64,000 bases of DNA from Torulaspora globosa (GCF_014133895.1 NC_050734.1:682001-746000); one strand, 5' to 3'. Shown: positions 29,247 to 38,904, counted from the stretch's first letter. The notes: generated by a model from the letters alone, not told the origin. Translations and numbers: made by a program.

Positions 29247-30290
29247 ATGAGCGAAGAGGTTATTGACCAGCAGAAGGTGACGGAGTTGGTTGCTTCGATT
29301 CGGGATCAATTCGTACTGCCTTATAGGGATGCTGCTGCTTTGAAAGAGATTAAATCTTCCACGAGCTTTAAGGACTCGGATCCACTGACAGAGATCGGTA
29401 AGTTATCTCAGATAATCAAGGCTCATTCTACCAAGATCGGTATCATTTGCCAACCTTCCAAGTTCTTCGGCAACTATCCGGCAGTTTTTAAAGAGTTCCA
29501 GAGCTTTGCCAATGCGCTTTTCTATCTGCTAAGTGTGCTGCCTTTGATTCACGATGGAGACATGTGGGCTATGTACTTGGTCCAGAAGCTGGATTCTACA
29601 GTTATCAATCTACTGAATGGTGTGTCACAGCTGTGCGATGGGATCGACAAAATGATTAATGAGGGCAAAGGCGATGACGAAGATAGGCTTGCGTGCATCG
29701 GAATCCTGTGGACCGCTTGCGAATCACTTGAAGAGATCGCAAAGAAGGGCAATTTTCAATTGCTGGCTGATAATATTCGCAACAGTTGTGGTTTAGTCGA
29801 CGACGTCCTCCAGGACGTCGACTCGTGGTTGCAAGATCCACATTTCGGCGCTGACTTACTGATAGATGACGACTTCAGTGACAATGAAGATAGGGAATCA
29901 GATAAAGAGGGCTCTGATGATGAGGTAGCATTGGAAAAGATGGCAGAATTCTTGAAGCTTTGGCAGACCAGGCTGAAGATGATCAAACTACTTTTATCGT
30001 CATTCGCCAAGTCAATGGCCACCAATGTCTACAATGCAAAAAATACAAAAGCTTCTATCCTAGACAAGTTGAACGCGCTGCAGTCGTTGATCGTCGAGCA
30101 GTTAGACGAGCTTTTCTCTGATATATTCCTTTCTGACGCTTCGTTCTCGGAGGATGATTTCGCCAGCAGCGTGAGTTCATTGAATGATAGTTTGCGTCAT
30201 ATGGTCAAGGTAATCACAAAGCTAAACACTTCCGATGCGAAGAAGTTGAAATGGATACAAGTTTGGGAAACGAAATATTTCCCGAATTAA
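29247..30290 (+). CDS. YLR287C-like protein of unknown function (GCIP/CCNDBP1-type helical protein)
   Basis: A 347-residue homolog of S. cerevisiae YLR287C (355 residues), immediately after RPS30 as in that genome. It is mainly alpha-helical with an acidic stretch (about residues 208-230, DDDFSDNEDRESDKEGSDDE) in the middle. From memory of the family it resembles the Grap2/cyclin-D-interacting (GCIP) domain. No catalytic motif is visible and the cellular role is unknown. Confidence 0.85.
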   Translation: MSEEVIDQQKVTELVASIRDQFVLPYRDAAALKEIKSSTSFKDSDPLTEIGKLSQIIKAHSTKIGIICQPSKFFGNYPAVFKEFQSFANALFYLLSVLPLIHDGDMWAMYLVQKLDSTVINLLNGVSQLCDGIDKMINEGKGDDEDRLACIGILWTACESLEEIAKKGNFQLLADNIRNSCGLVDDVLQDVDSWLQDPHFGADLLIDDDFSDNEDRESDKEGSDDEVALEKMAEFLKLWQTRLKMIKLLLSSFAKSMATNVYNAKNTKASILDKLNALQSLIVEQLDELFSDIFLSDASFSEDDFASSVSSLNDSLRHMVKVITKLNTSDAKKLKWIQVWETKYFPN

Positions 30291-30323
30291 CTGCTATGTA
30301 ATTTTTAGTGTGACTTCGAATCA

Positions 30324-32156
30324 TTACCAATCATCCCCGTTATCGTAATCGCCAGAACCAACCTTGGCCTTTCGTTGACTCAAGGCGGCCGCCAGAGCAT
30401 CCGCTAATGATCCGCCGCCTGAGGGTGGTGGTCCCGATGGGCTGTTCGGTGCCACTGGTTTGCCTTGGGCCTCCTGCAGCAGCACAGATGGTCGATCGAG
30501 CTGAGATTTATCGACCTTCCTCAATGATCCTATGCCGCCAGCGCCTCGGATGGATGCAAGGAGAGCATCCCTCCCAACATCACCAGTCGTTTCTGCGAAA
30601 CCTCCGTTGGAAGCTGGAGTCGTCACGGGGGGTAGAGGTGGTGGAGGTAGCGCTGAAGCGTTCTGCGGTTGAGTCAAGAAAGAAGGTGGAGGCGGGGGTG
30701 GCGCACTTGTAGTTTGTGCTGGCGCCATAGGAGGCGGAGGTGGTGGAGGAGGTGCGCTTGTGGCATGAACCGCTGATGATGCCTGTGCAGCAGGTGGAAT
30801 GCTGTTAAATGTAGTTGGTGGAGTTGGCGGCGGAGGAGGTGATTGATAGCCGTTCTGACTCGGGAAACTGGTCTGCACTGGTGGCACTGTAGAGTGCTGT
30901 GGAAACGCTTGAGACGCGTTGGCCCTGGGAGGCGGAGGAGGGGCTGGGCCGCGTCTAGGAGGCGGCGGAGCAGGTGGACGTCCAGTTTGGTGTGTTGGCA
31001 CCATATTCTGTGTCGCAGCCTGCGGTGTCACATTCCTGTGAGGAGGCAGTGGAGGAGGTGGACCATGCCTAGAGGCCGGGACCGGCGGAGCATTTCTAGT
31101 TGTTTTTCTTGGGGGTACAGGCACCGGACGGTTATTTCGAGCTGGAGGTGCAGGAACGGGCCTGGCAGGCGCTGAGAATGAATTGTTCTGAGCCGACTGC
31201 TGTGGTACGGGAAACGGAAAGGGATTATTCGCCTGCTGAGGAGCTGTATTGGGCAGCGGCACGGGGAATGGATTGGGGACATTAGTCGACGTGGGGATCG
31301 GGAACGGGTTATTGTCCCTACGGGGTAGGGTGGGTGACTGAGGTGCCGGAGCCGGCGCAGTGGGCCCCGACCCTGGTAATGATGTATCGGAAGGCGCTGG
31401 TGGTGCAACGGAGGCCGGGAGCGGAGGAACAGGATGTTTCATACGAGCCTGCGGTACTGGAGCTGCTGGTATCTCCGGAGCCGGCGCAGCAGGCGCTGGA
31501 GTTGTTGGCGCCGATACGGTCCAGTCGGAACGTGACTCGCCATCATCCTCGAAATCGCTTGATCCAGCAGTAGAAGATGCAGCCACGGGAGGTGGGGGCG
31601 GAGGCGCTTTGTGTTTGGTCTGCGGAATCGATTCAGCCTTCTCATAATCATACCTTTCCCTCTGTTGCCCGTAGAGGGACTCGCCTCGGGGACCATTGAC
31701 GACTTGTGACGCCCTTTCTTGGTTCACTTTCTTGGTCAGAGCAATTGCATTCTTGTTGGAAAGCGTCTTCTTGGACGCATACTTCTCCCGTTTCTGTATT
31801 CTCTTCAGGAAGTGGGACGCTTCGTTCAAATCTTCGAACAACAGACCCGCGTAACAATCCTCTATCTCAAAAGTGTGAAAGAAAGTTCGGTCTTGGTAGT
31901 ATTCGAACTTTGCATACAACTCATGATCCCAAAGCACACCTCTATGTCCTTTGATATCCACAAGCTTCAAGAAAAACGTGTGTCCCACTAAATCGTCAAC
32001 CAGCACAATGACTCCGGACAGGCCCGTGTATTGCCACTCATTAGGATCCGGATATGCAACATAAAGTCTTGCTATGGCAACATCGATGATTTTGTTGGAA
32101 GACTTGGGCAGCGCCCTTTTGATCAGTTCTTTGTCCGTCGAGCTCAAAAGACCCAT
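30324..32156 (-). CDS. LAS17: WASP homolog, actin nucleation promoter
   Basis: A 610-residue homolog of YOR181W that activates Arp2/3 at endocytic patches. An N-terminal WH1 domain (about residues 1-130, binds verprolin) is followed by a basic linker. A very long polyproline region (about 190-510) binds SH3 proteins and actin. A WH2 motif (DALLASIRGAGGIGSLRKVDK) and a C-terminal acidic Arp2/3-binding tip with the terminal Trp (DNGDDW) close the protein. Like Las17, it lacks a GTPase-binding domain. Confidence 0.96.
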   Translation of the reverse strand: MGLLSSTDKELIKRALPKSSNKIIDVAIARLYVAYPDPNEWQYTGLSGVIVLVDDLVGHTFFLKLVDIKGHRGVLWDHELYAKFEYYQDRTFFHTFEIEDCYAGLLFEDLNEASHFLKRIQKREKYASKKTLSNKNAIALTKKVNQERASQVVNGPRGESLYGQQRERYDYEKAESIPQTKHKAPPPPPPVAASSTAGSSDFEDDGESRSDWTVSAPTTPAPAAPAPEIPAAPVPQARMKHPVPPLPASVAPPAPSDTSLPGSGPTAPAPAPQSPTLPRRDNNPFPIPTSTNVPNPFPVPLPNTAPQQANNPFPFPVPQQSAQNNSFSAPARPVPAPPARNNRPVPVPPRKTTRNAPPVPASRHGPPPPLPPHRNVTPQAATQNMVPTHQTGRPPAPPPPRRGPAPPPPPRANASQAFPQHSTVPPVQTSFPSQNGYQSPPPPPTPPTTFNSIPPAAQASSAVHATSAPPPPPPPPMAPAQTTSAPPPPPPSFLTQPQNASALPPPPLPPVTTPASNGGFAETTGDVGRDALLASIRGAGGIGSLRKVDKSQLDRPSVLLQEAQGKPVAPNSPSGPPPSGGGSLADALAAALSQRKAKVGSGDYDNGDDW

Positions 32157-33148
32157 ATCTCATCCACCATACAACAACCTCTGGCTAGTTCAGCCCAGTA
32201 CAACACCAATGGCGGCTCTTGATGGCTCTCTTGAGCACTAGTCTATCTGTAGATCCGGTTGCCCCTTTCACTGTTGAAGATACAAGCTGTAAACGTCCAG
32301 AGTGATGTGCTGCTAACCAGCCTTACGCACTACGATCAGTAAGAAGGTCTAAACGGAGCCATTGGCCCGTCTGGATGGGCTCGCTGAGCTCGGCTGGTGT
32401 CAATTGCCCAGGCTACCTTCTTGGAGGTTTGTAGCTGCGTTGGTTGTCTAGCAAACGGAGCCAAGCCAGCCTGGAGCGAGCTTAGCTACGTTGCTCGCCA
32501 GTCAGAATGCAGAGCTCTCATGGCAATACTAGCATACGAGTTTTGGAGTTCTGGGACCGCTGCCATTGGTCGAGACCGCCTCCTGTGTCGACGTGTTTTG
32601 TCTTGTCTTCAAGATGGCTGGTCCTGTAAGCTCATCGTTAAGGTTTGAAACAAACAAACGAACGTAACCAAAACAAACAAACAAAGGAGAAGTCGAGCGC
32701 GGTCGGTGTCGTGTTGAAATGTAGTTTCGCGTTTTCTATTGTTTGGAAATGCTAGGGAGACGTTTTTGCTTATTTACCGTTGCCAGCAATGACGTTTGAT
32801 ACGCTGCTCGAGTCTGGCATGTGTTGTTTTAAGTTTCAGAAGTTTACGTGTGAATCGTCGCTATTTACAATGTTGTTGATCATTTGTTTACTCGATTGAC
32901 GTAGAACCAGCACGCTGTGAAATTGAGGTCTCATTAACATTGTTAGTGTTCTTTCGGTTCGAGTGTATTTAAACAAACCATTGGTTGATGAGATTTAGGA
33001 GGCAGGTCTACCGTTCTTTTACAATTTTGGATCTGAATATCCCACAGTTTCTGTCTTAGCAAACCTATCGAGTCACTCATTTACTGCCACACCGGGCATT
33101 CAAAACTTTCCTTTCGTTTCAAACATTTAACCAACTGAAGATCTTCAA
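32157..33148. other. long LAS17-CTS1 divergent intergenic region
   Basis: Almost 1 kb without a supported gene. It contains four Ace2/Swi5-type cores (listed separately), a purine-rich AAAC-repeat stretch near 32645-32690 and a TATTTAAA element near 32966. The length and motif content suit a strongly regulated CTS1 promoter. Confidence 0.6.
32906..32911 (+). promoter_or_regulatory. Ace2/Swi5 site of CTS1, with further copies upstream
   Basis: AACCAGC ends at 32911, about 240 bases upstream of the CTS1 ATG. Further ACCAGC/GCTGGT cores occur at 32316-32321, 32393-32398 (reverse) and 32617-32622 (reverse). In S. cerevisiae CTS1 is the classic daughter-specific Ace2 target through such sites. 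Confidence 0.6.
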
Positions 33149-34651
33149 ATGATCAATTCATTCCTTTTCCAGATTTCGCTATTTTTCTTCACTCATTTAG
33201 CCTTTGGGTTTGACCTGCAATCCAAGCAAAACGTGGCATTGTACTGGGGCCAGAATTCCGCCGGTTCCCAGCAGTCGCTGGGGAGTTACTGCGAGTCGAC
33301 TGATGCCGATATCTACCTATTGTCGTTCCTTTATCAATTTCCCACTATTGGTCTCGATTTCTCGAATGCCTGTACCACGTCCTTCTCTGACGGTGTGTTG
33401 CACTGCTCCCAGATTGCGCAAGACATTCAGAAGTGTCAATCTCTGGGTAAAAAAGTTTTACTCTCTTTGGGTGGTGCTTCTGGGGCATATGGCTTCTCAG
33501 ATGAGAACTCGGCCAAGGCATTCGCACATACTTTATGGAACACTTTTGGTGAAGGTACTGGAGCTACTGAACGTCCTTTCGACTCATCCATCGTCGATGG
33601 TTTCGATTTTGACATTGAAAACAACAACGCTGTTGGATACGCCGCCCTGGTTAAGGAATTGAGGTCCCTGTTCGCGACCAGTACTAAGCAATACTACATA
33701 TCTGCGGCTCCTCAATGTCCTTATCCTGACGCATCGGTTGGAGATATGTTGGAAAATGCGGACGTCGATTTTGCTTTCATTCAGTTTTACAACAATTACT
33801 GTAATGTTGGCAAGTCTTTCAACTGGGACACATGGCAAAACTATGCTCAAAGCGTGTCTCCAAACAAGAATATCAAGTTGTACCTGGGTTTGCCAGGCTC
33901 CGCTACTGCCGCCAGCACCGGTTACATTTCTGACCTATCTCTGCTAGAGGACACCATCTCGAAAGTCTCAGGCAGCGGTAATTTTGGTGGCGTCGCTATG
34001 TGGGACGCATCACAAGCTTTTTCCAACAAGATAGATGGCCAATCGTACGTGTCGCATGTTAAGAGCATTTTGAGCAAGTGCCTAGGCGGCTCTTCTACTA
34101 CGACTTTGAGCCCTTCATCTTCAACCGCCTCCTTTTTCACCACACCATCTTCCACCATATCATCCTCCACCACAAGCTCTTCTGCTACGGTTCTCACCAC
34201 CGCAACCACTAGTGATGCTGTCAGAGGCTTGACCACCAAGTTCTTGACCAGTGCAACCGCCAGCTCAACAGCCTCAGTAAGCACAACCCATACAGATGCC
34301 AGGACTACGGTGTTATCAAACAATCCTTTGACAACCACATTGTCCACAAGTTCAACAGTTGAAAGAACAACCCTGCAGACCTCCGCACAGCCTACAACCA
34401 CAGGATCCGCTGCGTATGCCAAAGCCGTCAGCCTCAATGCCCTGTATGCGTCAGGAAAATACAACGGTGAGGAAACATGTACAAATGGTGACATCGCATG
34501 TTCTGCAAACGGTGAATTCGCCATTTGTAACTTTGGCACATGGGTCAACATGGTCTGTGCAAGCGGCACAACCTGTTTCGCTTCCGAGTCAAGCGACATA
34601 TTGACCATCGGCTGCAATTTTGCCAGCCAAAAGGAGAAATATATAAACTGA
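33149..34651 (+). CDS. CTS1: secreted endochitinase (GH18 + CBM19)
   Basis: A 500-residue homolog of YLR286C that separates daughter from mother cells by digesting septal chitin. A hydrophobic signal peptide occupies residues 1-22. The GH18 barrel shows the catalytic motif DGFDFDIE (near 150-157) with its terminal Glu as proton donor, and the WGQNSAG and GGASGAYGF strands. A Ser/Thr-rich, presumably O-mannosylated linker (about 312-425) joins it to a C-terminal chitin-binding CBM19 domain with six Cys. Full length. Confidence 0.96.
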   Translation: MINSFLFQISLFFFTHLAFGFDLQSKQNVALYWGQNSAGSQQSLGSYCESTDADIYLLSFLYQFPTIGLDFSNACTTSFSDGVLHCSQIAQDIQKCQSLGKKVLLSLGGASGAYGFSDENSAKAFAHTLWNTFGEGTGATERPFDSSIVDGFDFDIENNNAVGYAALVKELRSLFATSTKQYYISAAPQCPYPDASVGDMLENADVDFAFIQFYNNYCNVGKSFNWDTWQNYAQSVSPNKNIKLYLGLPGSATAASTGYISDLSLLEDTISKVSGSGNFGGVAMWDASQAFSNKIDGQSYVSHVKSILSKCLGGSSTTTLSPSSSTASFFTTPSSTISSSTTSSSATVLTTATTSDAVRGLTTKFLTSATASSTASVSTTHTDARTTVLSNNPLTTTLSTSSTVERTTLQTSAQPTTTGSAAYAKAVSLNALYASGKYNGEETCTNGDIACSANGEFAICNFGTWVNMVCASGTTCFASESSDILTIGCNFASQKEKYIN

Positions 34652-34796
34652 TTTTTCGGTTTGGGTGAGCGGTACTCACCCGATTTGGGTCTCTATTTTT
34701 TGTCTCACTTACTCGGTTCTTCAGCTTTTTGGGTTTTAAATTAGATTGTACTTCTATTTCTTGTATAGTCAACATGGTATTACGTATTACGTGCAG

Positions 34797-35597
34797 TTAG
34801 GCGTGTGTTAAGTAGTACGAGTAGACGCGGGACCGGATCTCAGACGTCTCTTCGTCCTCTTCAAACATTGGCTTCCAGTTGACCATTTCTATAAAAGTGG
34901 ATAGCAGCCCGTATTCCTTGGCTGTCTCGAAAAACCGTAAATCATCATCCAGCAGCTTAGGTCTATGGGGAGAGAAAACAACCAGTGCCTTCCCGCCGTC
35001 CGCCAACAGATCCTTTGTGGTTCTCAACAGTTTATGGTGCTCCGTATGATTAAAAACCAAGTCGCTTAGAATTATGAGGTCAAACTTGCTATTTTCGCCA
35101 CCAATGTGCTTCTGCAGAGGCAGATAATCATTTCCCCATATATAGCCCTCGACTACGATGTTCCTCTGCAGTCTGGACCCTTCTGCCACCTCTTCTCCGC
35201 GGAAAATTACATTATCAACGTTGAACTGGATATTCTGCAATAGATCTGCATCGGGATAGTCGGTGCAAACCACCTTCTTCGCTCCAACGAGCGAAGAGAC
35301 CAAGGAAGGCAGACCTGCAGCTGCCCCAAGTTCCAGCACAGTCTTGTTCTTGACCAGAGGCACGTTATCGTCCAGATGTTTGGCTGTGTAAATCCCCGCA
35401 TTCCACAGTAGATGTCCCCACAGCGGTGAGCTCCCCACCAGACGAAGCTGGAGCTGCTTTATCTGTGATTCAGAGTCCGGTGAGATCTGGTCTCTTTCGT
35501 ATTGTGCAAAATGCGCCTCCGGTGGTGCCGGGCGGAAGTCCTCCGGCTCCTCAAAGAGGCCAAATCCTTCACCAATTGACTCCGTATCAGACACCAT
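34797..35597 (-). CDS. EFM7: seven-beta-strand methyltransferase, Efm7/Nnt1-like
   Basis: A 266-residue homolog of YLR285W (NNT1, renamed EFM7), an S-adenosylmethionine-dependent methyltransferase that modifies the N-terminus and Lys3 of eEF1A. The motif I region [14 protein letters not shown] binds [17 protein letters not shown] gives the acidic motif II residue, and [14 protein letters not shown] is the family post-motif. The N-terminal [13 protein letters not shown] segment is conserved. It converges with CTS1. Confidence 0.9.
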   Translation of the reverse strand: MVSDTESIGEGFGLFEEPEDFRPAPPEAHFAQYERDQISPDSESQIKQLQLRLVGSSPLWGHLLWNAGIYTAKHLDDNVPLVKNKTVLELGAAAGLPSLVSSLVGAKKVVCTDYPDADLLQNIQFNVDNVIFRGEEVAEGSRLQRNIVVEGYIWGNDYLPLQKHIGGENSKFDLIILSDLVFNHTEHHKLLRTTKDLLADGGKALVVFSPHRPKLLDDDLRFFETAKEYGLLSTFIEMVNWKPMFEEDEETSEIRSRVYSYYLTHA

Positions 35598-35796
35598 CCA
35601 GCTGTTCCGGCTTCCAAATCGCTGGCAATCTCAGCCTATAATCGCTGTAGTTTCGAGGGCATCGATGAAATTTTTCACTTCGCTTCTTGGATCTTAACCC
35701 CGAGAACTTCACAACGACGAACGGCTGTGCTTTAGACCCCGATCAACAGATTATATAAAGAGAAGCATCGATCGGGAAGCTAGTTTGCCAGTACTG

Positions 35797-35820
35797 ATGC
35801 CATTAGAGGTTTGGTGGTGA
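35797..35820 (+). promoter_or_regulatory. short uORF before the first ECI1 copy
   Basis: ATG CCA TTA ... TGG TGA encodes a seven-residue peptide and ends 8 bases before the ECI1 ATG at 35829. It lies downstream of a TATATAAA box at 35752-35759, so it is probably in the mRNA leader and could lower translation. Confidence 0.5.
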
Positions 35821-35828
35821 GAAGAAGA

Positions 35829-36653
35829 ATGGCTGGTGATAATAGCAGTGAGAGAATCAAATACTTTGTGGATGGTCCCTTCTTCGTGATAAGACTATGC
35901 GACCCGGGGTCCTTGAACGCGCTGAATGGAAACGACTATCTGTACCTGGCGGAATTGCTGGAGAAATCTGAACGAAACTCGGACGTTTACTTCACAGTGT
36001 TGCAAAGTAGTGGTAGGTTTTTTTCAAGTGGAGCGGACTTCCAATCTATATCCAAAGCGCAGGAGACGAAGACGAGCGAACCAGAGTTGAACAAGTGGTT
36101 GGCGTATTTCGTTTCTCGTAACGTGTATGTCACCGACATGTTTGCGAGACATTCCAAGATACTCATTTGCTGCATGAATGGGCCTGCGATCGGGCTGAGT
36201 GCGGCGTTGTGTGCGCTGTGCGACATAGTGTACTCGATGAACGATAAAGTTTATCTCCTGTTCCCCTTTTCCAGCATCGGACTTGTGACTGAGGGGGCCA
36301 CTTCGGTCACTCTGCCGATGAAGCTGGGTAGCAGTTGGACGTTTGAGAGCCTGCTGTTCAGTTCGCCTATTAGGTTCGACAAGCTGGATGGGACGATTGT
36401 GGCGAAGAATTACGAAATGGACAACGTCGAGAAGTTCAACGACGCGGTTCTGGAAGAATTGAAATCAAAGATCAAACCGCTTTATTTACCCACTTTACCG
36501 GATATCAAGAAGCTGCTGCGAGAAAGATACTCCCAGGAGCTCAGCAGAGCCAACTCTGTCGAAGTCAACGATGCTATCAAGTACTGGGTCAGGGGGATCC
36601 CGCAGCGAAGCTTCAAACAATTGAGTCAAAAGCAGCGGAAGCATAAGCTATGA
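35829..36653 (+). CDS. ECI1: peroxisomal delta3,delta2-enoyl-CoA isomerase, copy 1
   Basis: A 274-residue homolog of Eci1 (YLR284C; ohnolog DCI1 is YOR180C), needed for beta-oxidation of unsaturated fatty acids. Crotonase-fold landmarks: QSSGRFFSSGADF oxyanion loop, CCMNGPAIGLSAAL, and the catalytic Glu in the GLVTEGATSV segment. The C-terminus HKL is a PTS1 peroxisomal signal. The frame opens at a TTG 18 bases earlier; the first ATG is 35829. The closest match is Eci1 itself (ANSVEVN.A.KYWV.G.P...F.QL..KQRKH). Stop codons of this gene and the YLR283W homolog overlap. Confidence 0.93.
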   Translation: MAGDNSSERIKYFVDGPFFVIRLCDPGSLNALNGNDYLYLAELLEKSERNSDVYFTVLQSSGRFFSSGADFQSISKAQETKTSEPELNKWLAYFVSRNVYVTDMFARHSKILICCMNGPAIGLSAALCALCDIVYSMNDKVYLLFPFSSIGLVTEGATSVTLPMKLGSSWTFESLLFSSPIRFDKLDGTIVAKNYEMDNVEKFNDAVLEELKSKIKPLYLPTLPDIKKLLRERYSQELSRANSVEVNDAIKYWVRGIPQRSFKQLSQKQRKHKL

Positions 36654-37439
36654 CTTGGGCTCCGCCTCTTCGGTCGGAGCGTTCACTTTTCTGGCGAAGC
36701 TGGCTCCCCCCATGATGACGAACACAAGGACCAGTATCGCGAGCAGTCCGCTTCTCGTTGTTTGCCACCTCAGGCGCTCAATGTCGGATCTGGCGCTCCC
36801 GAGTAGCTTTGTTGCAATCTTGTTCGTACACTCATTTAGCTGTAAATTGATTTTTCTATGGAGTAAGGTGTTTTCGATCTTTTGATTATTGAAATCGACT
36901 TTCGAATCCTTCTGCAGAAGGTTGATGATCATTTCATTGATCTCGTCGTGCAGCGAGTCCAAGTCGCGGATTAGCTTCAGGAGCTGCAAGTGCTGGTCGT
37001 TCAATTGAGTGTCCCTAGAGGTTTGAATCGCGTATTTCAACTCGGTCTCTGCGGCATGGAAAAGATGCGATTGGTTCTCGAGCTCCATATTCTGCAGAAA
37101 CACCGTGTTGTAACGAGAAAAGAACTCCTTATTGAGGGTCTCTAGCAGGAGATCGATAATCAGTTCTGTTTGTTGTGACGTAAAACCTTGTTCCCTCAGT
37201 CGATTGTAACATGCAAGGGTATCGATCTGGCACTCTGCTCTAGTTGGCTTCATTCCATTTCCCTGAGAGATCAACTGCTCCGGCAGCTTATTCATAAAGT
37301 TGTCTGACGAAGTCCCCGTTCCGGTGCCGGACTTGTTTGGAGCGTTGTCTTCAATGCTGCTCTTGACTGTAGGTGTGCTATATCGTCTGAGTGACCGTGT
37401 TATTGCCGAGCGTGAGCATCTAGTAACATAGCGTAGCAT
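36648..37439 (-). CDS. mitochondrial coiled-coil membrane protein, DUF1640/CCDC90 family (YLR283W-like)
   Basis: A 263-residue homolog of YLR283W. The first 25 residues are Arg/Ser-rich (mitochondrial presequence). The middle is coiled coil with the family pattern (FTSQQTELIIDLLLETL, SELKYAIQTSRD-like), and one transmembrane helix (LLAILVLVFVIMGGASF) is near the C-terminus. This is the family of MCUR1 and Fmp32. Function in yeast is unclear. Divergent from RSO55 by about 100 bases. Confidence 0.87.
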   Translation of the reverse strand: MLRYVTRCSRSAITRSLRRYSTPTVKSSIEDNAPNKSGTGTGTSSDNFMNKLPEQLISQGNGMKPTRAECQIDTLACYNRLREQGFTSQQTELIIDLLLETLNKEFFSRYNTVFLQNMELENQSHLFHAAETELKYAIQTSRDTQLNDQHLQLLKLIRDLDSLHDEINEMIINLLQKDSKVDFNNQKIENTLLHRKINLQLNECTNKIATKLLGSARSDIERLRWQTTRSGLLAILVLVFVIMGGASFARKVNAPTEEAEPKS

Positions 37440-37535
37440 GATTCGTTTGCTAGCGAGTCTAGTGTAGGATTCTTAATCAAATTGCGCGTATTCTTCTTTT
37501 CAATGATACACACCAGAGCGTCTGAGATAGCCGTA

Positions 37536-37991
37536 ATGAACGTGAGATGGCTCTGTTCGACGACGTTAAGGCTGGTTAAGAAGAATAAGTTGCCACCTAG
37601 GCCCAAGTTCACTAAGGAGATGGAGGCCCAGTGCGAAGAGAAGTTTCTACACGGTGGTCGAGGGCCTGGAGGGCAAAAAATCAATAAGTGTAACTCGAAG
37701 GTCCAATTGAAGCATCTGGAGACGGGTATAGTCGTTACCTGCCAGGAGACTAGATCTAGGGAGAGTAATAGGAAGATAGCAAGGGAAAAGATGGCTCTGG
37801 AGATCGCCCGGTACTTGAACCCAGATTCTTCGACAGATGCAAGGACTGAAGCCCTCCAAAGATGGGTGGTTCAAGGCAAGAGGGCCAAGGAGAAGAAGAG
37901 CAAACTGAAGTATGCCAAACACGAGGAGGAGAGGCAGTCGAAGCAGCAGGAGTCTTTAAGAAGAGACGCGGCGATAATAGAGTCTCTTTGA
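37536..37991 (+). CDS. RSO55: mitochondrial class I release-factor-like protein Rso55
   Basis: Homolog of YLR281C, ICT1/C12orf65-type factor for rescue of stalled mitochondrial ribosomes. The catalytic GGQ lies in GGRGPGGQKINK, followed by the conserved VQLKHLETGIVVTCQETRSRESNR and a Lys-rich helical tail that would enter the ribosomal mRNA channel. I chose the ATG at 37536 (151 residues), which starts a basic presequence (MNVRWLCSTTLRLVKK). An in-frame ATG at 37503 is possible but only 64 bases from the divergent YLR283W-homolog start. Confidence 0.9.
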   Translation: MNVRWLCSTTLRLVKKNKLPPRPKFTKEMEAQCEEKFLHGGRGPGGQKINKCNSKVQLKHLETGIVVTCQETRSRESNRKIAREKMALEIARYLNPDSSTDARTEALQRWVVQGKRAKEKKSKLKYAKHEEERQSKQQESLRRDAAIIESL

Positions 37992-38100
37992 GATCACTGG
38001 GGACGCTTACTTTCCAAGATAAGGGTTGGCACTAGTTTCAAAGAACGGACTCATATAGCTCGCAGTGGAGGCTTTCTGACGACCAGTCTTGTCGGGCCCA

Positions 38101-38904
38101 ATGATTGAGCATGAGAAGCTTAGTGGGGGGTTGTTCACTATCACCATAAATGAGCCCTCGAAGTTGAATTCGCTCACGTTGAGCGACTTCACGCGAATTG
38201 CCAAGCTGATACAGCAGGCCGACGCCGACGACGAGATCATAGCTGTGTTTCTTCAGAGTACCGGCAGGTTCTTCTCTTCCGGTGCCCAGTTCGATTACTT
38301 TGGTGAATTTGAGGGCATGGAGCCCGAGAAGAAAGAGCAACGATTGCGTTCGGAGATCGCTACGATGAACGTTTATGTGGCAGATGTGTTTGCACAGCAT
38401 AGCAAACCGCTTGTGTGTTGCTTGAACGGGCCTGCGATCGGGCTCGCTGCCTCGTTGGTGCTGCTTTGTGACATAGTATACGCGATGAACGACCAAGTGT
38501 ACCTGCTATTCCCCTTCAGCTCGTTGGGATTCGCAGCAGAGTTGGGCTGTTCTGTCACGGCACCGTTGAAGCTGGGCATCAACAGAACAAATGAGCATTT
38601 CGTGTTCAGCACAAAGATCCAGTACAAGGATATGCTGCAGGCGCGCCTGATTGCAAAGGACTTCCATCTCCGACCGGGAAAGACAGCCGAGTTCAACAGT
38701 CAGGTTCACACGTTAGTCCAGGAATCGCTTGAGGGTAAAAATAGGCACGCTATGCTGAATATTCAGCAGTTGCTCTCCCAGAAGGATGCACTGGTCAGGG
38801 CACAAGGCCGCGAAACTAGCGTTACTTTGCCGTTCTGGCTACACGGCGAACCTCTCAAACGGTTCAAACAGTTGCAAACACGGCAGAGAAAGCATCGTCT
38901 GTAG
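38101..38904 (+). CDS. peroxisomal enoyl-CoA isomerase/hydratase family, copy 2 (Eci1/Dci1-like)
   Basis: A 267-residue paralog of the gene at 35829, same strand, 1.4 kb downstream, with the YLR283W and RSO55 homologs between them. It keeps the crotonase fold (QSTGRFFSSGAQF, CCLNGPAIGLAASL), the Glu aligned with the catalytic Glu of Eci1 (GFAAELGCSV) and a PTS1 (KHRL end). The substrate helix and the segment 165-235 diverge strongly from copy 1. Its short N-terminus starts at the first ATG in frame. It could be an isomerase of different chain-length preference; I cannot tell it apart from a Dci1-type protein. Confidence 0.85.
   Translation: MIEHEKLSGGLFTITINEPSKLNSLTLSDFTRIAKLIQQADADDEIIAVFLQSTGRFFSSGAQFDYFGEFEGMEPEKKEQRLRSEIATMNVYVADVFAQHSKPLVCCLNGPAIGLAASLVLLCDIVYAMNDQVYLLFPFSSLGFAAELGCSVTAPLKLGINRTNEHFVFSTKIQYKDMLQARLIAKDFHLRPGKTAEFNSQVHTLVQESLEGKNRHAMLNIQQLLSQKDALVRAQGRETSVTLPFWLHGEPLKRFKQLQTRQRKHRL

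Noticed and set aside
33922..34617. Minus-strand 231-codon frame opposite CTS1
   Set aside because: Val-rich antisense of the Ser/Thr-rich linker (ACC/ACT codons read backwards), a known artefact.
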